64,000 bases of DNA, taken from NCBI GenBank assembly GCA_020536535.1, contig JAHLWZ010000845.1:16137-80136 (forward strand), read 5' to 3'. The DNA is from Pelomyxa schiedti. Lineage: Eukaryota; Evosea; Pelobiontida; Pelomyxidae. Positions 1 through 12,788 of this stretch are shown here, piece after piece. Positions within the stretch are counted from its first letter, which is position 1, and every line of letters begins with the position of its first letter. The notes below the pieces were generated by a model, which was given only the letters and a program-made list of their open reading frames with translations, made no database searches and had not been told where the DNA came from. A program made the position numbers and the translations under genes.

Positions 1-2
1 CC

Positions 3-1768
<1,766 letters not shown>

Positions 1769-1928
1769 CACCAAGTACAACCAATTTTTATTTGTTCACG
1801 AAAAGGAACAATCATTCATTGAGTAGAAAAGTTTATTTCCTTTGTTCAGCCACATTTCTACCTCAATGAAAATGATAATGGGGGCGATACATCATGCACA
1901 GTGTAATACTGCTTCATCGGTTTCAGGT

Positions 1929-2541
1929 CTACGGGTGTTTTGCAATATAGTCTCTTGCAGCTTTCAAAACTGGGTCCACTGCCTTCCCAAATGATGTAGG
2001 TGGAGTTAGGGATGTCCAAATGTGGCAGTAGTGCTCAGATTTTACTGCTTTGGCGGTACATTCACAGGTATCAGGAACAAATCCGAGGAAAATTATGAGT
2101 GTCTTTTCAACTGTCGCGCCACCTAGTCTCTTTCGGTTCTTTGTTTGTCTTGAAGAGTAATGGGATAGTACATACACGATATTGTGGGTAGTATACAGTC
2201 TTGTATTGAAATTCCGGTGCCACAGTGATGGTGCTTGTGTCAATACCGGTTTCTTCCCTCACTTCCCGCATAGCCTTTGAAAGCATTAACATGTATTGTG
2301 TTTTAGGATTTAGAATAATTATGGTAACAATAATTCGAAGCAAACCGTCTGTAGCTCCGTTTCACCATGTTCCATGTGCCCTAAAAAAAGGAGTTAGACA
2401 TACATGAAAACAAATAGAAAATACCACAAAATAACCTTTAGGCAAGTCTGCACCCCTCCCACCAGTTTTTCCCAGAATGAGTGCCTCTGTTTTAATGCCC
2501 CTTCGACGTACAAGCAGCATCCCACAACTTGTAACCGACAT
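1929..2541 (-). CDS. Nudix hydrolase, NUDT2/Ap4A-hydrolase-like
   Basis: Small Nudix-fold hydrolase of about 165 residues in four exons. Joining the exons at GT-AG borders gives a complete Nudix box. LPKG meets HMEHGETELQT at one junction and AMREVREETGI at the next. This fits the pattern G-x5-E-x7-REV-x-EE-x-GI, with all metal-binding glutamates present. The KGHMEHGE context and the short size resemble NUDT2, the diadenosine tetraphosphate hydrolase. The substrate is an inference. The first ATG in frame is at 2541; further upstream only GTG is available. It is divergent from the gene at 2736 with 194 bp between starts. Confidence 0.82.
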
Positions 2542-2735
2542 CGTGGCTGCGGAAGACGTAGCTGTGCCTGTCACTGTCACGCAGTGTTACAACATTTGGG
2601 GTGCAGCTCGTGTGATGTCACAACATTATGGGTACCAATGTTACTCGACATTCCTCTGTGTGCGGCCATTGGCGCTTCCTTCACCGAACAGTCGATTATT
2701 TGATCGCCAGGTAACGCGAAACGCTGTTTATTTTG

Positions 2736-4028
2736 ATGCTTTCGGTTGTAAAGTCCGTTGATGCGGAGCATCAGTTTGTGGCTATTGGGTGCGGAGTCCT
2801 GCCTCGCTGCGGCGCGGCCAGCGCGGCCAACGTGCTGTCGGCCACACTTCTGCACCACATCGGCAGCCTGTGGGTCGTCAGCGAGACCCGCATCGTGACG
2901 TTCTGCGCCCACCGCGGGTCCCGCGACCCCGTCGACCGCGCCCTGCACACGTTTGTGTTCTCCACCTCGCCGACGCTGGGGCTGGTCCGCGGCCTGCTCG
3001 ACGTCCACTCCGCTCCGGAGCACTTTGGGTGCGCCTGGCTGCCGCCGGCCCCCGCGCCGTCCCGCGGCCGCCGCTGCGACCGCCTGCGCTCCCTCATGCT
3101 CAAGAGCCTGCGCCCGGAGGCGGAGCCCGGGATTGTTCTCCGCCGGCTCGACTTTGTTGGGCCTCTGGCGGGCACCGTGGTGGACTACGTAGGGGGCTGG
3201 GAGTGGATGTACTCCACGGTGCTCCACGCCCGGCTGAATGACCGGTGGGCCGTGGCCGTCTGCGCCATGGATAGCAGCCGCTACGGCACCGCAAGAACCC
3301 TGGCCCTGTACATCTGGCCCGCCTCGGGCTTCCTCCAGGGCCACGCCGTCGACGTCCGCCTGTCCGGCGACGACGCGGACGACCGCCCCGTGGCCGCGGA
3401 CTTCACCTGCTCCCTCTCCAGCGGGTGCGGGGCCGCCGCCGCCGCCGCCGACGAGTTCACCGTCGTGTTCTCGCGCTGGCTCATCGTCACCGTCGACCTC
3501 GCCGCGACCTTCGACAGAGGCGCGCTCGTCGCCACCCGCTCCCTGCAGGGGTCCTACGCGACCCCCGCCCGGTGCTTCCTCGTCGCCGGGCGGTTCCTCC
3601 ACACCCCCAGGGGCCCCGCGGTCGTCCTCCGCGAGACCGGCGGCTCGCCCGCCGCCCAGTGCCACGTCATGTACCTCGCCACGGGCGCCCTGTCCCGCGC
3701 GGCATTCCCCTTTGGCCAAGTGGAAGGCTACACCGTGGCGGCCTTCCCTGACGACACGGGCAACTGCTCGGTGTACGACGCCCGCAAGATATCCTGGGGG
3801 CCCTTGCGCGTGCACCACCGCGGGGACGCTGGGTCGTCGGTGAAGGTGGTGCAGCCTGGGATGATTGTCCACGTGCGCAACCACATCAAGCTCTGCAAGT
3901 ACCCTTTCATGCCGCTCACGATCACAACCTTGGAGTTTGTGGAAGCTACTTCGGGCATGCATGTTCTCACACTGACTTCTGATGAGGGACAGACCCCTCT
4001 GGAGGTCACCTCCTATTGCTTGTTTTGA
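2736..4028 (+). CDS. GC-rich lineage-specific family protein (member 1), function unknown
   Basis: Single-exon gene of 430 residues, far more GC-rich than its flanks. I do not recognise a known domain. It shares an ordered set of motifs with the minus-strand gene at 20544-22055: an early [AE]xQF[VI]A block, a W-V-V segment followed by RIVTF/RVVLVTF, S-x-TLGLV, and near the C-terminus L-E-F/V-x-x-x-SG. The two are therefore probably paralogues. Alternating hydrophobic strands and repeated WAVAV- or FLVAGRF-type segments suggest an all-beta, possibly propeller-like fold, which is inference. The start is the ATG at 2736. An AATAAA lies at 4062-4067. A 494-residue antisense reading frame covers the whole gene and is a by-product of GC content. 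Confidence 0.7.
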   Translation: MLSVVKSVDAEHQFVAIGCGVLPRCGAASAANVLSATLLHHIGSLWVVSETRIVTFCAHRGSRDPVDRALHTFVFSTSPTLGLVRGLLDVHSAPEHFGCAWLPPAPAPSRGRRCDRLRSLMLKSLRPEAEPGIVLRRLDFVGPLAGTVVDYVGGWEWMYSTVLHARLNDRWAVAVCAMDSSRYGTARTLALYIWPASGFLQGHAVDVRLSGDDADDRPVAADFTCSLSSGCGAAAAAADEFTVVFSRWLIVTVDLAATFDRGALVATRSLQGSYATPARCFLVAGRFLHTPRGPAVVLRETGGSPAAQCHVMYLATGALSRAAFPFGQVEGYTVAAFPDDTGNCSVYDARKISWGPLRVHHRGDAGSSVKVVQPGMIVHVRNHIKLCKYPFMPLTITTLEFVEATSGMHVLTLTSDEGQTPLEVTSYCLF

Positions 4029-4118
4029 AAAACAGACCAAAAACCTACTAGGAATCAACAAAATAAAAGTGACTTTTGTTGGAGTAACAGGGAAAAAAAA
4101 AGGTGCTGTTGGAGTTCA

Positions 4119-6012
4119 CTAGTCAAATGCACATACCACACTGTATACCATTTTTTCCACATTAGAGAAATTGGTGCACTTTCCATAGAACGGTTGTTCC
4201 GGAGCAAGGTAAAGGCCTTCAGAAGCGAGAATAGCCCCATAGAAAACATTGTCTACATCTAAGCAAAACAAATTTAGAAAGCAATCAATAGGGATGACAT
4301 ACAAAACGCGTCTATTGGCGCATAAGGCATATCAGGAGGAGGGGCTGGCCTCCAGTCATGGCATGGACGTGACACGTTACCCCAGACACCAATTGTAATA
4401 TCGACGTTAAGCATTTCCAATTGCCGGATAGGAACCTCTCTCCCATATACAGCAATCCCATTCTCACTCTTAGCTGTGATATTAATAAAACGAACCGACT
4501 CGACATAGCCAGTGTAGGGCCGCGTTGTGTCCCAGGACAAACTGGGAATAAATGTTCACGGTAGTTACGTAAGAACCGTAAAGTACCTTACTACACTAAT
4601 TGGCTCGGCACTTCCCCACCACGCAGAGGAGAAGAACTTTGTCTATGTACAGTGATTAATCAAATAATTTTGATAAATTTAGGAAAAGAAACCTGGATAT
4701 CTATGTTAGAAAAGGTCACGTTTATTATAGGTGCCGTGCCGAGCCTAGGTTGAACTGCCAAACCCCTGTTGGTATCGTTGATGACACAGTGATCAAATAC
4801 AACTCCAGAAATCACTGCTGTAGCAAGGTCATCAAAAACTGCCACCTTGGGTAATATTAGAAGCATACACACCTCAAATTGTACCTTGAGCGCAGCAGAT
4901 GTGGATTCAAAATAGCTGTCATGAACCCAAATATTTCCAGATGGAACTGGAGTATGGGCTACAACGCAAACGCTGTCATCACCCGTAGTTATGTGGCAAT
5001 TCTTTATCTCAACATTATTGCAGTCCACAAGATCGACACCATCATTATTGGGCCATCTTCTGTCTCCATATATAGTTACGCCATCAAGAGTAGCATTTTG
5101 TGCATGAACAAGAGTAAGAGTCCAGAACGGGCTGTTGAACAGTGAAACACTTTGAAGTAGTACATTGCTGCAATCTTTGAATACGGCAAGCTTTGGCCTA
5201 CAAGAAAAAGAGCTGCAGGGATAGAGAAATGCCCAGTCGATTGGGTAGAGGTAATTATAGGTTTCATCATAATGATCCACAAGGTGACCAGGTGGGCTGT
5301 TGGCACCAGCATCAATCATACCCTTACCTTTTTTTTGTATAAATAAAATATAACATGATGAAAAGGAAGAAAACCAAGGATTCCCGTGTTAGTAGCATTT
5401 AGTGCCCCAATAAATGGAAAGTCACAAATCCCTGCACGTTGAAACAAACATGAGATATACAAGAAAGGAAAAAAGGCCAGAACAGAAGGCCAGCACTTCA
5501 TAACCCGGCTCCCACCCATAATAGAAAAAGCCAAGCAAGCCAGAATACATAAAACACACCGGTGTCCCAAGTAACAGACTGCATGCAAGGGTACAAAGTA
5601 GGGTCATCAGAAGCCCTGAGCAACGCACCCTCGGACAGATACAACCACACGTCCGACGTCAAGTTGAAAGCGCCGCTGAGGAAGCACGAGCCCGGCGTCG
5701 CGGGCACAACGACGCGACCCCCGCCGTCGTTGGAGGCGGCGGCCGCCACGGCGTCGGCTATGGCATCGGTGCACGGCGTGGCACAGTCTGCAATTGCACC
5801 GAAATCTACGCAGTTGCAGTGGTGACGTTGTTGTTGTTTGAAAACTTGGTGGGGTTGTGGCGTGTGACATGATGGAATGGTTTGTTGTTGGTGGACATGA
5901 ATTGATGGAAAAAACAGTGTGGCACACCGGTGATGTAGAAGTCCTTGGACTGTGAGTACTTGATAGAAAGTGACACAACAACCAGCACACAGAGCCAAAC
6001 CCCACAGGCCAT
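4119..6012 (-). CDS. Secreted GH28-family glycosidase (polygalacturonase-like)
   Basis: Right-handed beta-helix enzyme of glycoside hydrolase family 28, which normally cleaves pectic polysaccharides. Exon 1 (6012-5928) encodes a signal peptide (MACGVWLCVLVVVSLS) and splices to FGAIADCATPCTDAI, giving the typical family start ITDFGA. Later exons give GKGMIDAG, NNDGVDLVDC (the N-x-D catalytic site), ITTGDDSVCV (the paired acidic residues) and beta-helix rungs. The usual G-H-G block and R-x-K motif were not found; where GHG is expected the protein reads SAALKVQFE. Catalysis or specificity may therefore differ. Seven exons; one intron (4846-4872) is only 27 nt. Length is about 450 residues. Digestion of algal or plant food is a reasonable inference. 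Confidence 0.82.
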
Positions 6013-6181
6013 CTTCGCTTTTTCTTTTCTACCTTTTTGTTTGGAGTTTTGATCGATTCTGAACGAAAAAAGTTACACTGAAGCACGCGGAAGGAAGGCA
6101 AGAAATTTTGTATTTGTGCATGGATACCCAGTATTTACATATAACATAAGCAAAAATCCCATGTGACTCTTGTCTCAAGGG

Positions 6182-6883
6182 TCAAATCAAGTTGAGTGCG
6201 TAAAGGTTTTTGTTTAGAGTACTAGTTCGGCAATCAGAAGAAGTACAAAGACTGGGTGCTATTGAGTTGAAGGAAATTGCACTGTGAGAACGAATGAATT
6301 GTGCTTGGGGTTTACCCGGTCAATTTCCAGATGTTTCCTCCTGTAAAAGCAAAGGGTCCCATATCTCCGGCATGGTAAGCAGTATCCAATTGTAAGTAGC
6401 CAAACAGGTAACTTGTGAGAAAGCATGAGTTTTGAACAGTGCAATGATGCAAGGCACTACTCACATTGAGCATATCTCCCAATACCCCAAAAATCAGAGC
6501 TTTACAAGACAGGTTAGGTTGTTGGGAATAATACAACCTTTTATTTTTTACCTGGGATCAAGCAGAGAAGAGTGAGGGGCAGGAATACTATTTTTAGGAT
6601 ATTATCACAATTGCACCTTGGTTAGATGAGAAATTATTGGTCAAGGTCAACAATCTCACACCCTTTAGGGAACCAATGCTTAATGACGAATTCCACACAA
6701 TCGTGAGTCCACACAGGACCCAGTATGGTTGTTACATAGGACCCTCTCTGGTAGGGTTTCCCCCACATGAGACAACTGCATTTACAGCACTTACACATTC
6801 GCCTTTCCTCATCATCATCATCATCACTCTCACACGCTTCTCCATTTCCAACAGCCTCAAAAAGTTTATCTTTAGACCCCAGC

Positions 6884-6919
<36 letters not shown>

Positions 6920-7278
6920 ACACTGCCACTACAAGCCCAAAAAACCCAAACATAAAAGAGTATAGAATTGTGGGATACCTCGTTTTCCTCGTCGGTGGAC
7001 ACTGACCCCGCGTCGTCCCTCTCGCCCCCGACCTCGCTCTCGCTCCCGCTGGGCCGCAGCTGGGCCTCTGATTGGGTTTCCTCCATTTGGTGCTGGTGCA
7101 GGCAGCGCTTGGCGTCGTCCTCCCCCGGCGTGGCGGGCTCGGCAGGGGGTGAGGAGGAGGAGGCGTGCGCCGGAGTGGCCTGCAGCTCCACCGCCGCCGC
7201 GTTGTTGCCGTCGCTGCTGCTGCAGGCATCCGAGTGGGGGGACTCTGCCTCTGCTGTGCTGCCGCCTGCGTCGGTCAT
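6182..7278 (-). CDS. Membrane protein with Cys cluster and acidic N-terminus, unknown function
   Basis: Unrecognised multi-exon gene. The first exon is S/E/A-rich and disordered (MTDAGGSTAEAESP). An intron contains a 32-nt homopolymer T tract. The next exon has an acidic run, then the cysteine cluster CKCCKCSCLMWG and a hydrophobic and aromatic segment. This splices after WFPKG to CNCDNILKIVFLPLTL, a clear membrane-spanning stretch continuing LLCLIPALIFGVLGDMLN. The C-terminal part contains YHAGDMGPFAFTGG and ends NLYALNLI. The donor GTGTGAG after FPKG, and GTAAAC before the last exon, keep the frame. An upstream ATG at 7359 would add 27 residues. The Cys cluster could be palmitoylated or bind metal; both are speculation. 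Confidence 0.55.
6885..6916. repeat. 32-nt poly(A)/poly(T) tract inside an intron
   Basis: Uninterrupted run of A on the + strand. It forms the long pyrimidine tract of an intron in the minus-strand gene at 6182-7278. It is the longest homopolymer in the window. Confidence 0.95.
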
Positions 7279-7503
7279 CCCGTTGGTGTGTGGCACAACG
7301 AACACCAGTCGATCGATGTGTTTGGAACAAGTTCGGTGAACACCCAGAACACGAACCATTTGAAGTTGATATTTCCCTTTTCTAGATGTGGGACTTGGGG
7401 CTCAGTGGTGGGGGGAATTCCTCAGCTTTCTTGGCCCGGCACTCTGTTTCCTGGGCAGTACCCTCGTTGTTTGAGAGTATTTCCCACCAAAATACCACAA
7501 CAA

Positions 7504-8757
7504 ATGACCTCAGCAGGGCCTTATTTGCAGCAGGCCACGGGCACCGGGGGTGGTTCCAGCGCCGCTACCAACGTCCCACAATTCCCTCCGTCCATGCAGC
7601 CTCCCACACCGACGTCGTCTTCCGGCGCCGCGCAGCCCCCGTCGTCCGCCGTAGGCGTCAGCCTGAACCTCGGCGGCCTCACGGCGACGGTGGGCCTCAC
7701 CCCGCAGCAGTTCCTTACGACGTCGAGCCCCGCGGTGTCGCCGCCTCCGCCGCCCGTATCTACTATCTGTTGCTCCACGTCCACCACGTCGTCGTCGTCG
7801 CTTCAGTCTCCTGCACTGGCCACCGGTGCTGCAAGTGTTGTTCAGTACGGCGCCGAGCCTGCAGTTTCCCAAATGTTGGGCCAGGTTGTCTATTTGTCTA
7901 TTTTTACTCCTCCGCGTGACACTTGTTTGGCTTGGTTCTAATCATCATGATACAATATTACAGAGGAGTACGTTTCAGACAGTTGGTGTTGATGCAGGTC
8001 GAATGTATAAGTTCTTGGAGGAAGAAGATGCCAAGATTGAACAACTTACTTCGGAAAGTCTTTTTCCAGCAGAGAGATCAACTTATCAACCAACTATACT
8101 CAGTGAGTCTACTTTCCCTTTGTTTCTGTGTCCATTCCAGTTTCAATTGCTAAAAATAGTATTTAAACGCTTATATAACAGACTACAGAAAAGAAGAAAA
8201 AGAACAACAAAGATTGATTCTACTGACAGAAAGAGAAATAGAAAAAGATAGAGACAGAGATCCAAAAGTTCTTGCCACACTTAGAGGCAGGGTTCTACGT
8301 TACTGCATGAGGTCAAAAGAGGTTAGGATTTCTTCAGGTTTCGATTGTTTTGCCCTTAACTCTTATTCAGATAGTGATTGGCCGTGCAACCAAGATGAAT
8401 CCGGACCTGGTAGATGTAAATCTTGCGGAGGAAGCTCCAGCTTCAAAAGTTTCAAGGAAGCATGTAATACATGCCTCGTCCTTCACTATGTGACTTCACC
8501 AACAATTAGGCAATCATCAAACTCAAGTATGATGGGGAATTCTACATTTATAACATCGGGAGGCACGCTATTTACATAAACGGGAAGACACTCGCCCCAA
8601 ACGCTGCTCACCGGCTTGTTGATTGTTGTCTTGTTGAAGTAATTCTCGCTGTCCTCTGTTCTATTGCTTAATTGCCAAACAGATTGGAAACGTGAAATTT
8701 ATTTTTGATATCAACAAAGCACTGTTGCCAAAAATCAGAAGACTTTTGGCTCACTAA
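7504..8757 (+). CDS. MCRS1: MCRS1-type FHA-domain protein (INO80/NSL complex subunit homologue)
   Basis: Homologue of microspherule protein 1, a chromatin-complex subunit in animals. The N-terminal exon (7504-7884) is low complexity (P, S, T, G). Then come a conserved block around MYKFLEEEDAKIEQL and an E/K/R-rich helix (KEEKEQQRLILLTEREIEKD). The FHA domain begins LATLRGRVLRYCMRS and continues IVIGRATKMNPDLVDVNL, KVSRKHAIIKLKYDGEF, IYNIGRHAIYINGK and VEIGNVKFIFDINK. FHA residues that read phosphothreonine (G-R, S-R-K-H, N-G) are present. The order L-GR-R-mRS, then IGR, then S-RK, then INGK matches MCRS1 closely. Six coding exons, introns about 45-80 nt. The first ATG is used; an extra 5' exon cannot be excluded. 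Confidence 0.85.
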
Positions 8758-8864
8758 ATGTGGGGGTAACCCAAGCACGAAAATAACATTTGTTTGTATA
8801 GTTCTTTTTCATTTTTCTACATGATTACACAAAAAATTTATGGAACCAGCAAGACCGGTACTCT

Positions 8865-11800
8865 TTAGTGCCCTTGACTCAGTATGGTGATGGTGAAATG
8901 GGGTGCCAAGCTCTGTAAAATGTTAAAATGGATAACGTGAAGTGGTGGGAAAACCTTGCTTTTGCATCCCTTGTCAAGGTCACCCTTCACAAAGGTAGTG
9001 CTGTCAGCCACAAACAGGGTGTTGAACCAGAAGCTGATTAACTTGTCAGCATGGGCCGAAAATATCTCAACATTAACATCTCCAGACATATCCACTACTT
9101 GGGGGAGAAGAAGTTGAAATGGAGTATCTGTTGATGCTGTTGATGCCGGATACTAGTGCAGAGTGGCAGAGTAAGTGACGGGGGTGATTTGGGATATTAA
9201 ATACCTTGTAGAAATGTTTATGAATCAGCTTTCCACCGCATCGCACATAAAGGAAAACGCCTAAAGGCATTGAGATGATGGTTCGGAGGATAGTAGTACA
9301 AACCAGAACGGAATGGGTGTGATGCAGGACTAAGCAGGACACCCGTGAGGGTTCTGGTAATTTTGATATATTTCGGCTTATCTGGATGGAAAAGAAGACT
9401 TCCAAAGTAGTGTACATATCTCACTTGACTGGGAATTGTGACACCCTGTGAAAATCGCGGAGTGAGAATTGATTGAGATTAAGAATTTTACCTTGCCATC
9501 ATAGGTGCGGGCATTTGCGTATTGCTTAAGCGCTTCGTCAATGGAAGAAGCTTGCCCAGAGTACATAAGGTAACAACAAATCATCACACCTGTTCTACCC
9601 TGTTGCTTGTGTGAGACCAGCTTTTCCATTAAGGGGCATTACTTTCCCCGCTTTGCAATGAACAGCAACTATATTAGCTGGGTCTTCGTTCAGCCATGCG
9701 TCCTATGAACAAAGTTTGTGATGCGCGGCGTGTGGGTTGGAAGTTACACAGTCTTTGCAGAACATTTCCATTAACTCAAAAGGTGGGGCACCATGATCGG
9801 AGAAGGGGAAAATTCCAACTAAAAAACAAGTTAGAAACAGTAAACGACTGCAACTTAACCTCGGTTATAGAACATTGAAGGGGGGTAACTCCGCTCCGAG
9901 CACCTACAACCATTTAGCGAAGAAAAATTTTGAAAAAGAAAAGTACAAGTTGTAGACTTTGTAGTGAGTTCCATGTGCCTGGTTCAAAAACCTAGGATTT
10001 TCACATGAGAATTAGTTTTGTTGTTTTAAAAAAAAACCGATACCTCAGAACTTCTGTATATGGATTTCGCAGGGCAGCTTCAAAACCAGTTGCTGGGTAT
10101 CCCATGGCAATTATCCGAGGTGTGATATCTTTTGTGGCCATTTACTACACAAAAGAAAAAGGTCTTTTACTACATGAAAGGTCAAGGTCAAAGCCATTTG
10201 CAACATAGCGTCTCTTCTTTTTTGACACCGCACTCCGTAGAGGGTTAGACCACTTACTTTCACGTTTCTAAATGATTTTCATTAGATGGGGCGGGAATGA
10301 TGATTGAGATATAAGAACCTGATGTGTTGGAGTAGAAAGCGGTTCCAGATTCTGTGTTACCACTGGATAAACTGGTACAGGTTCCACGATTGCAGATGAA
10401 ATCTCAACTCCTTCTTCCTTACTCATCGCATTTCCCTTAGACTTCCTATGGTGATGCTTATGATGGCGGTGGTGCCTTGTCTCAATTTCATAATCAGCGG
10501 CACTGGATTTCTTTTTTCGTGAGTGGCCATGATGGTCACCCTTTTCTTTCTTCTCGTGCTTAGTCCTCTCTCTTTCCCAACTTCCACTTGCGTTGTGTGT
10601 CTGGGTCCTTGCCTCATCCCTTCCCTTGTGCTTATGATCGTTCCTGCTCCTGCTCCTGCTTCTGCTTCTGCTTCCACTGCCACTTTCAGGTAAGGCTGTT
10701 TTCCTTTTACTCTTACTTTTATGTTTCCTCCTGCTATGCCTCGGTAACTCAATCGAACTTATACTTCCATCCATGATTATGATCTTACTTCCACTGCTGC
10801 TCCTGCTGATACTTCTGCTAGCACTTGCATCCTTCCTGCTCTTGCTCTTACTCTTGCTCTTGCTCCTGCTCCGAGTGTAAGTCTGGACTGGACTAGGACC
10901 ACGGTCCCAGCTATTTGGGGTACCTTCTCTGGAGGGGGAGTCAGATTGGTCATTGTCGTATTCTTCACTCCAGCGCTCCATGCTGCGCCTCATACTTCCA
11001 CTGTGCCTCTTCTTACTGCTGGAACTTTGACTGCTTGTAGTTTCACTCCAAGCATCTTCCGAATCACCACCTCTTGAAGTAAAAGCAGGATTTGACTGCT
11101 GTTGTGGAACAGCATTCCAAGTTGGAGGTGAAGTTGGCCTTCCTTCACTGCCATTGCTACTCGTGTGTCTATGCTTTTTATGATCATGACTTCTTTTATG
11201 TTTTGGTTCGATTTCTATAACCTCTTTCTGTCTTATTCCACCACTAACACCGCTACTATCACTACCACTTGCGCTACCCTCAGTGCCAACTCCATCGCCA
11301 CTTTCATTGCTGGAGTAGCTATCACTCTGAGAGTCACTCTCACTTCTTTTATTTGATCTTCCGGTGTGATTGCTTCCTTCCCACCAGCCGGTAGTCGAAG
11401 AAGTCACTCCCCCGTGCGGAACGGCTGAGCTTGATGGATTCAAGTGGGATTTCTGTGGAGTCGAACCAGGCGCAACCATCGCCGAACTCGAAGGTATCCA
11501 CGAACCAGAGGCCCTTTGGCTGGCTCTTTTATCAGGCGACACAGGAGTACTTACAGGGGTGAGGTACTGAGCAGGAGGCGAGTAATGGGAGTGGTGAGGC
11601 TGTACAGTAGCAGCGTTCCCAGACCTGGAAGCCCTCAGTTCCAGCTTTGGTTCTGCGCCAGTATTATCATCGGCGGGAGAAGAATCGCGGTGATGATGGC
11701 TCCGGTGGGATTCGTGCCCGTGACCTCTAGGTTCCCTGTCACGGTCCCTCACGTGATCGTGGTCAGAGGCCTCAGTCACAGTGTTGTTGTCACGTTGGTA

Positions 11801-12568
11801 CCCACTGGAAGAGTGCCCATAATTCACTTCGTTGCCGCCGTACTGCTGCTGCTGCTGCTGCTGCTGCTGCCTGCCGGCGCCGTGCACGTAGCCCCCTGAG
11901 GGCTGACGACGGTGCGGAGACTGGGCGTGGGACGGAGAATGGGCGGCGAAGGACTGGGACAAGTTGGGCGCGGGGGCGTAAACCTCGGTAGACGAATACG
12001 CCGGCGCGTGGTGGCGATAAGAAGTCGGAGTCTTGACAGTGGAGAACTTCTGGACCTGGTGATGACGAGACGGGGTCGCCGGCTCCTGGATCTGCTGCTG
12101 CTGCTGCTGCTGCTCTTGTGCGTGGTGGCGGCCGTGGTCGTGGTCGTGGTGGGTATTGTGGGACGGAGAGTAGGGGTCGTGGGAGGAGCTGTGGTGGGCG
12201 TCCTGGTATGGGCCTCTGGGCGCGTAGAACAAGTTGGACGCGCCGGCGCCCGACGAGGGGAACGGGGAGTAGTTGTCGTGCTGGTGCTGGTGGCTCGGGG
12301 TCGTGGCGGCGCCGGGGTTGGTATTATGGGAGTGGGAATGCGACGGCTGGTGGTGCGCCGGCGTCTGCGGGAGCGAAAGCGCGATCGGCGGCGAGCCCAG
12401 GCGATCACCGCAGCCGCCGCTGCTGTGGTGGGACTTATGGGAGCGGTGATGTGCCGACGAAGAGACAGAAAGAAGGTTGTTTGGTTGGAGTGGAGGTGAC
12501 AAGCACAGAGTTGGGGACTGGGGCTTGGGTGCAGTGACTACGGTGGCCGAACGATGCCGGTGTGTCAT
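8865..12568 (-). CDS. PTEN: PTEN phosphoinositide 3-phosphatase with long SR/His-rich N-terminal extension
   Basis: The 3' exons encode PTEN. KKKRRYVANGFDLDLSYIT is the PIP2-binding N-terminus. VYNLCSER and FPFSDHGAPPFELM follow. The P-loop HCKAGK is spliced to GRTGVMICCYLMYSG, so all catalytic residues are kept. The C2 domain includes RTYDGKGVTIPSQ, PFQLLLPQVVDMSGDVNVEIF, FWFNTLFV and KGDLDKG. Upstream, a 750-codon exon (12568-10319) is open without interruption. It is rich in S, H, R, K and Q, with RSRSKSKSKSKSR runs and a polyQ tract. A 51-nt intron (10318-10268) joins it in phase to KRESKWSNPLRSAVSKKKRRY, and no ATG precedes the PTEN exons otherwise. The protein would then be about 1100 residues. 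That fusion is an inference; the PTEN identity is firm. Confidence 0.85.
11842..11869. repeat. CTG/CAG trinucleotide repeat
   Basis: About nine CTG units on the + strand, read as a polyglutamine tract in the N-terminal extension of the minus-strand PTEN gene. A second, shorter CTG run lies near 12090-12112. Confidence 0.85.
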
Positions 12569-12788
12569 GGCTTTTTGTTTTTTTTTCTTTTTGAAAAAAA
12601 CACGTTGATCTTGGCTTTCGGCTAAATCACGGTGATTTTCGTTTCACGTGCCCCTTCGTAGGTGCCGGCACATTGTGACCAAAACAACAGGAGAAACGAG
12701 AACACAGAATCAGGGTGGTTATTTCGGTGGAAAGATCAATTCACAGATCGGCCCAGGATCCGCCTCCTCCTCGAGCTCGTGCTCGCCG

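Noticed and set aside
2577-4061. 494-residue antisense reading frame over the first GC-rich family gene
   Set aside because: Composition (H, G, A, V, R) is that of an antisense shadow of GC-rich DNA. The + strand frame has the motifs shared with the paralogue.
12118-12537. G/R/W-rich + strand ORFs opposite the PTEN extension
   Set aside because: Shadows of the S/H/P-rich minus-strand exon.
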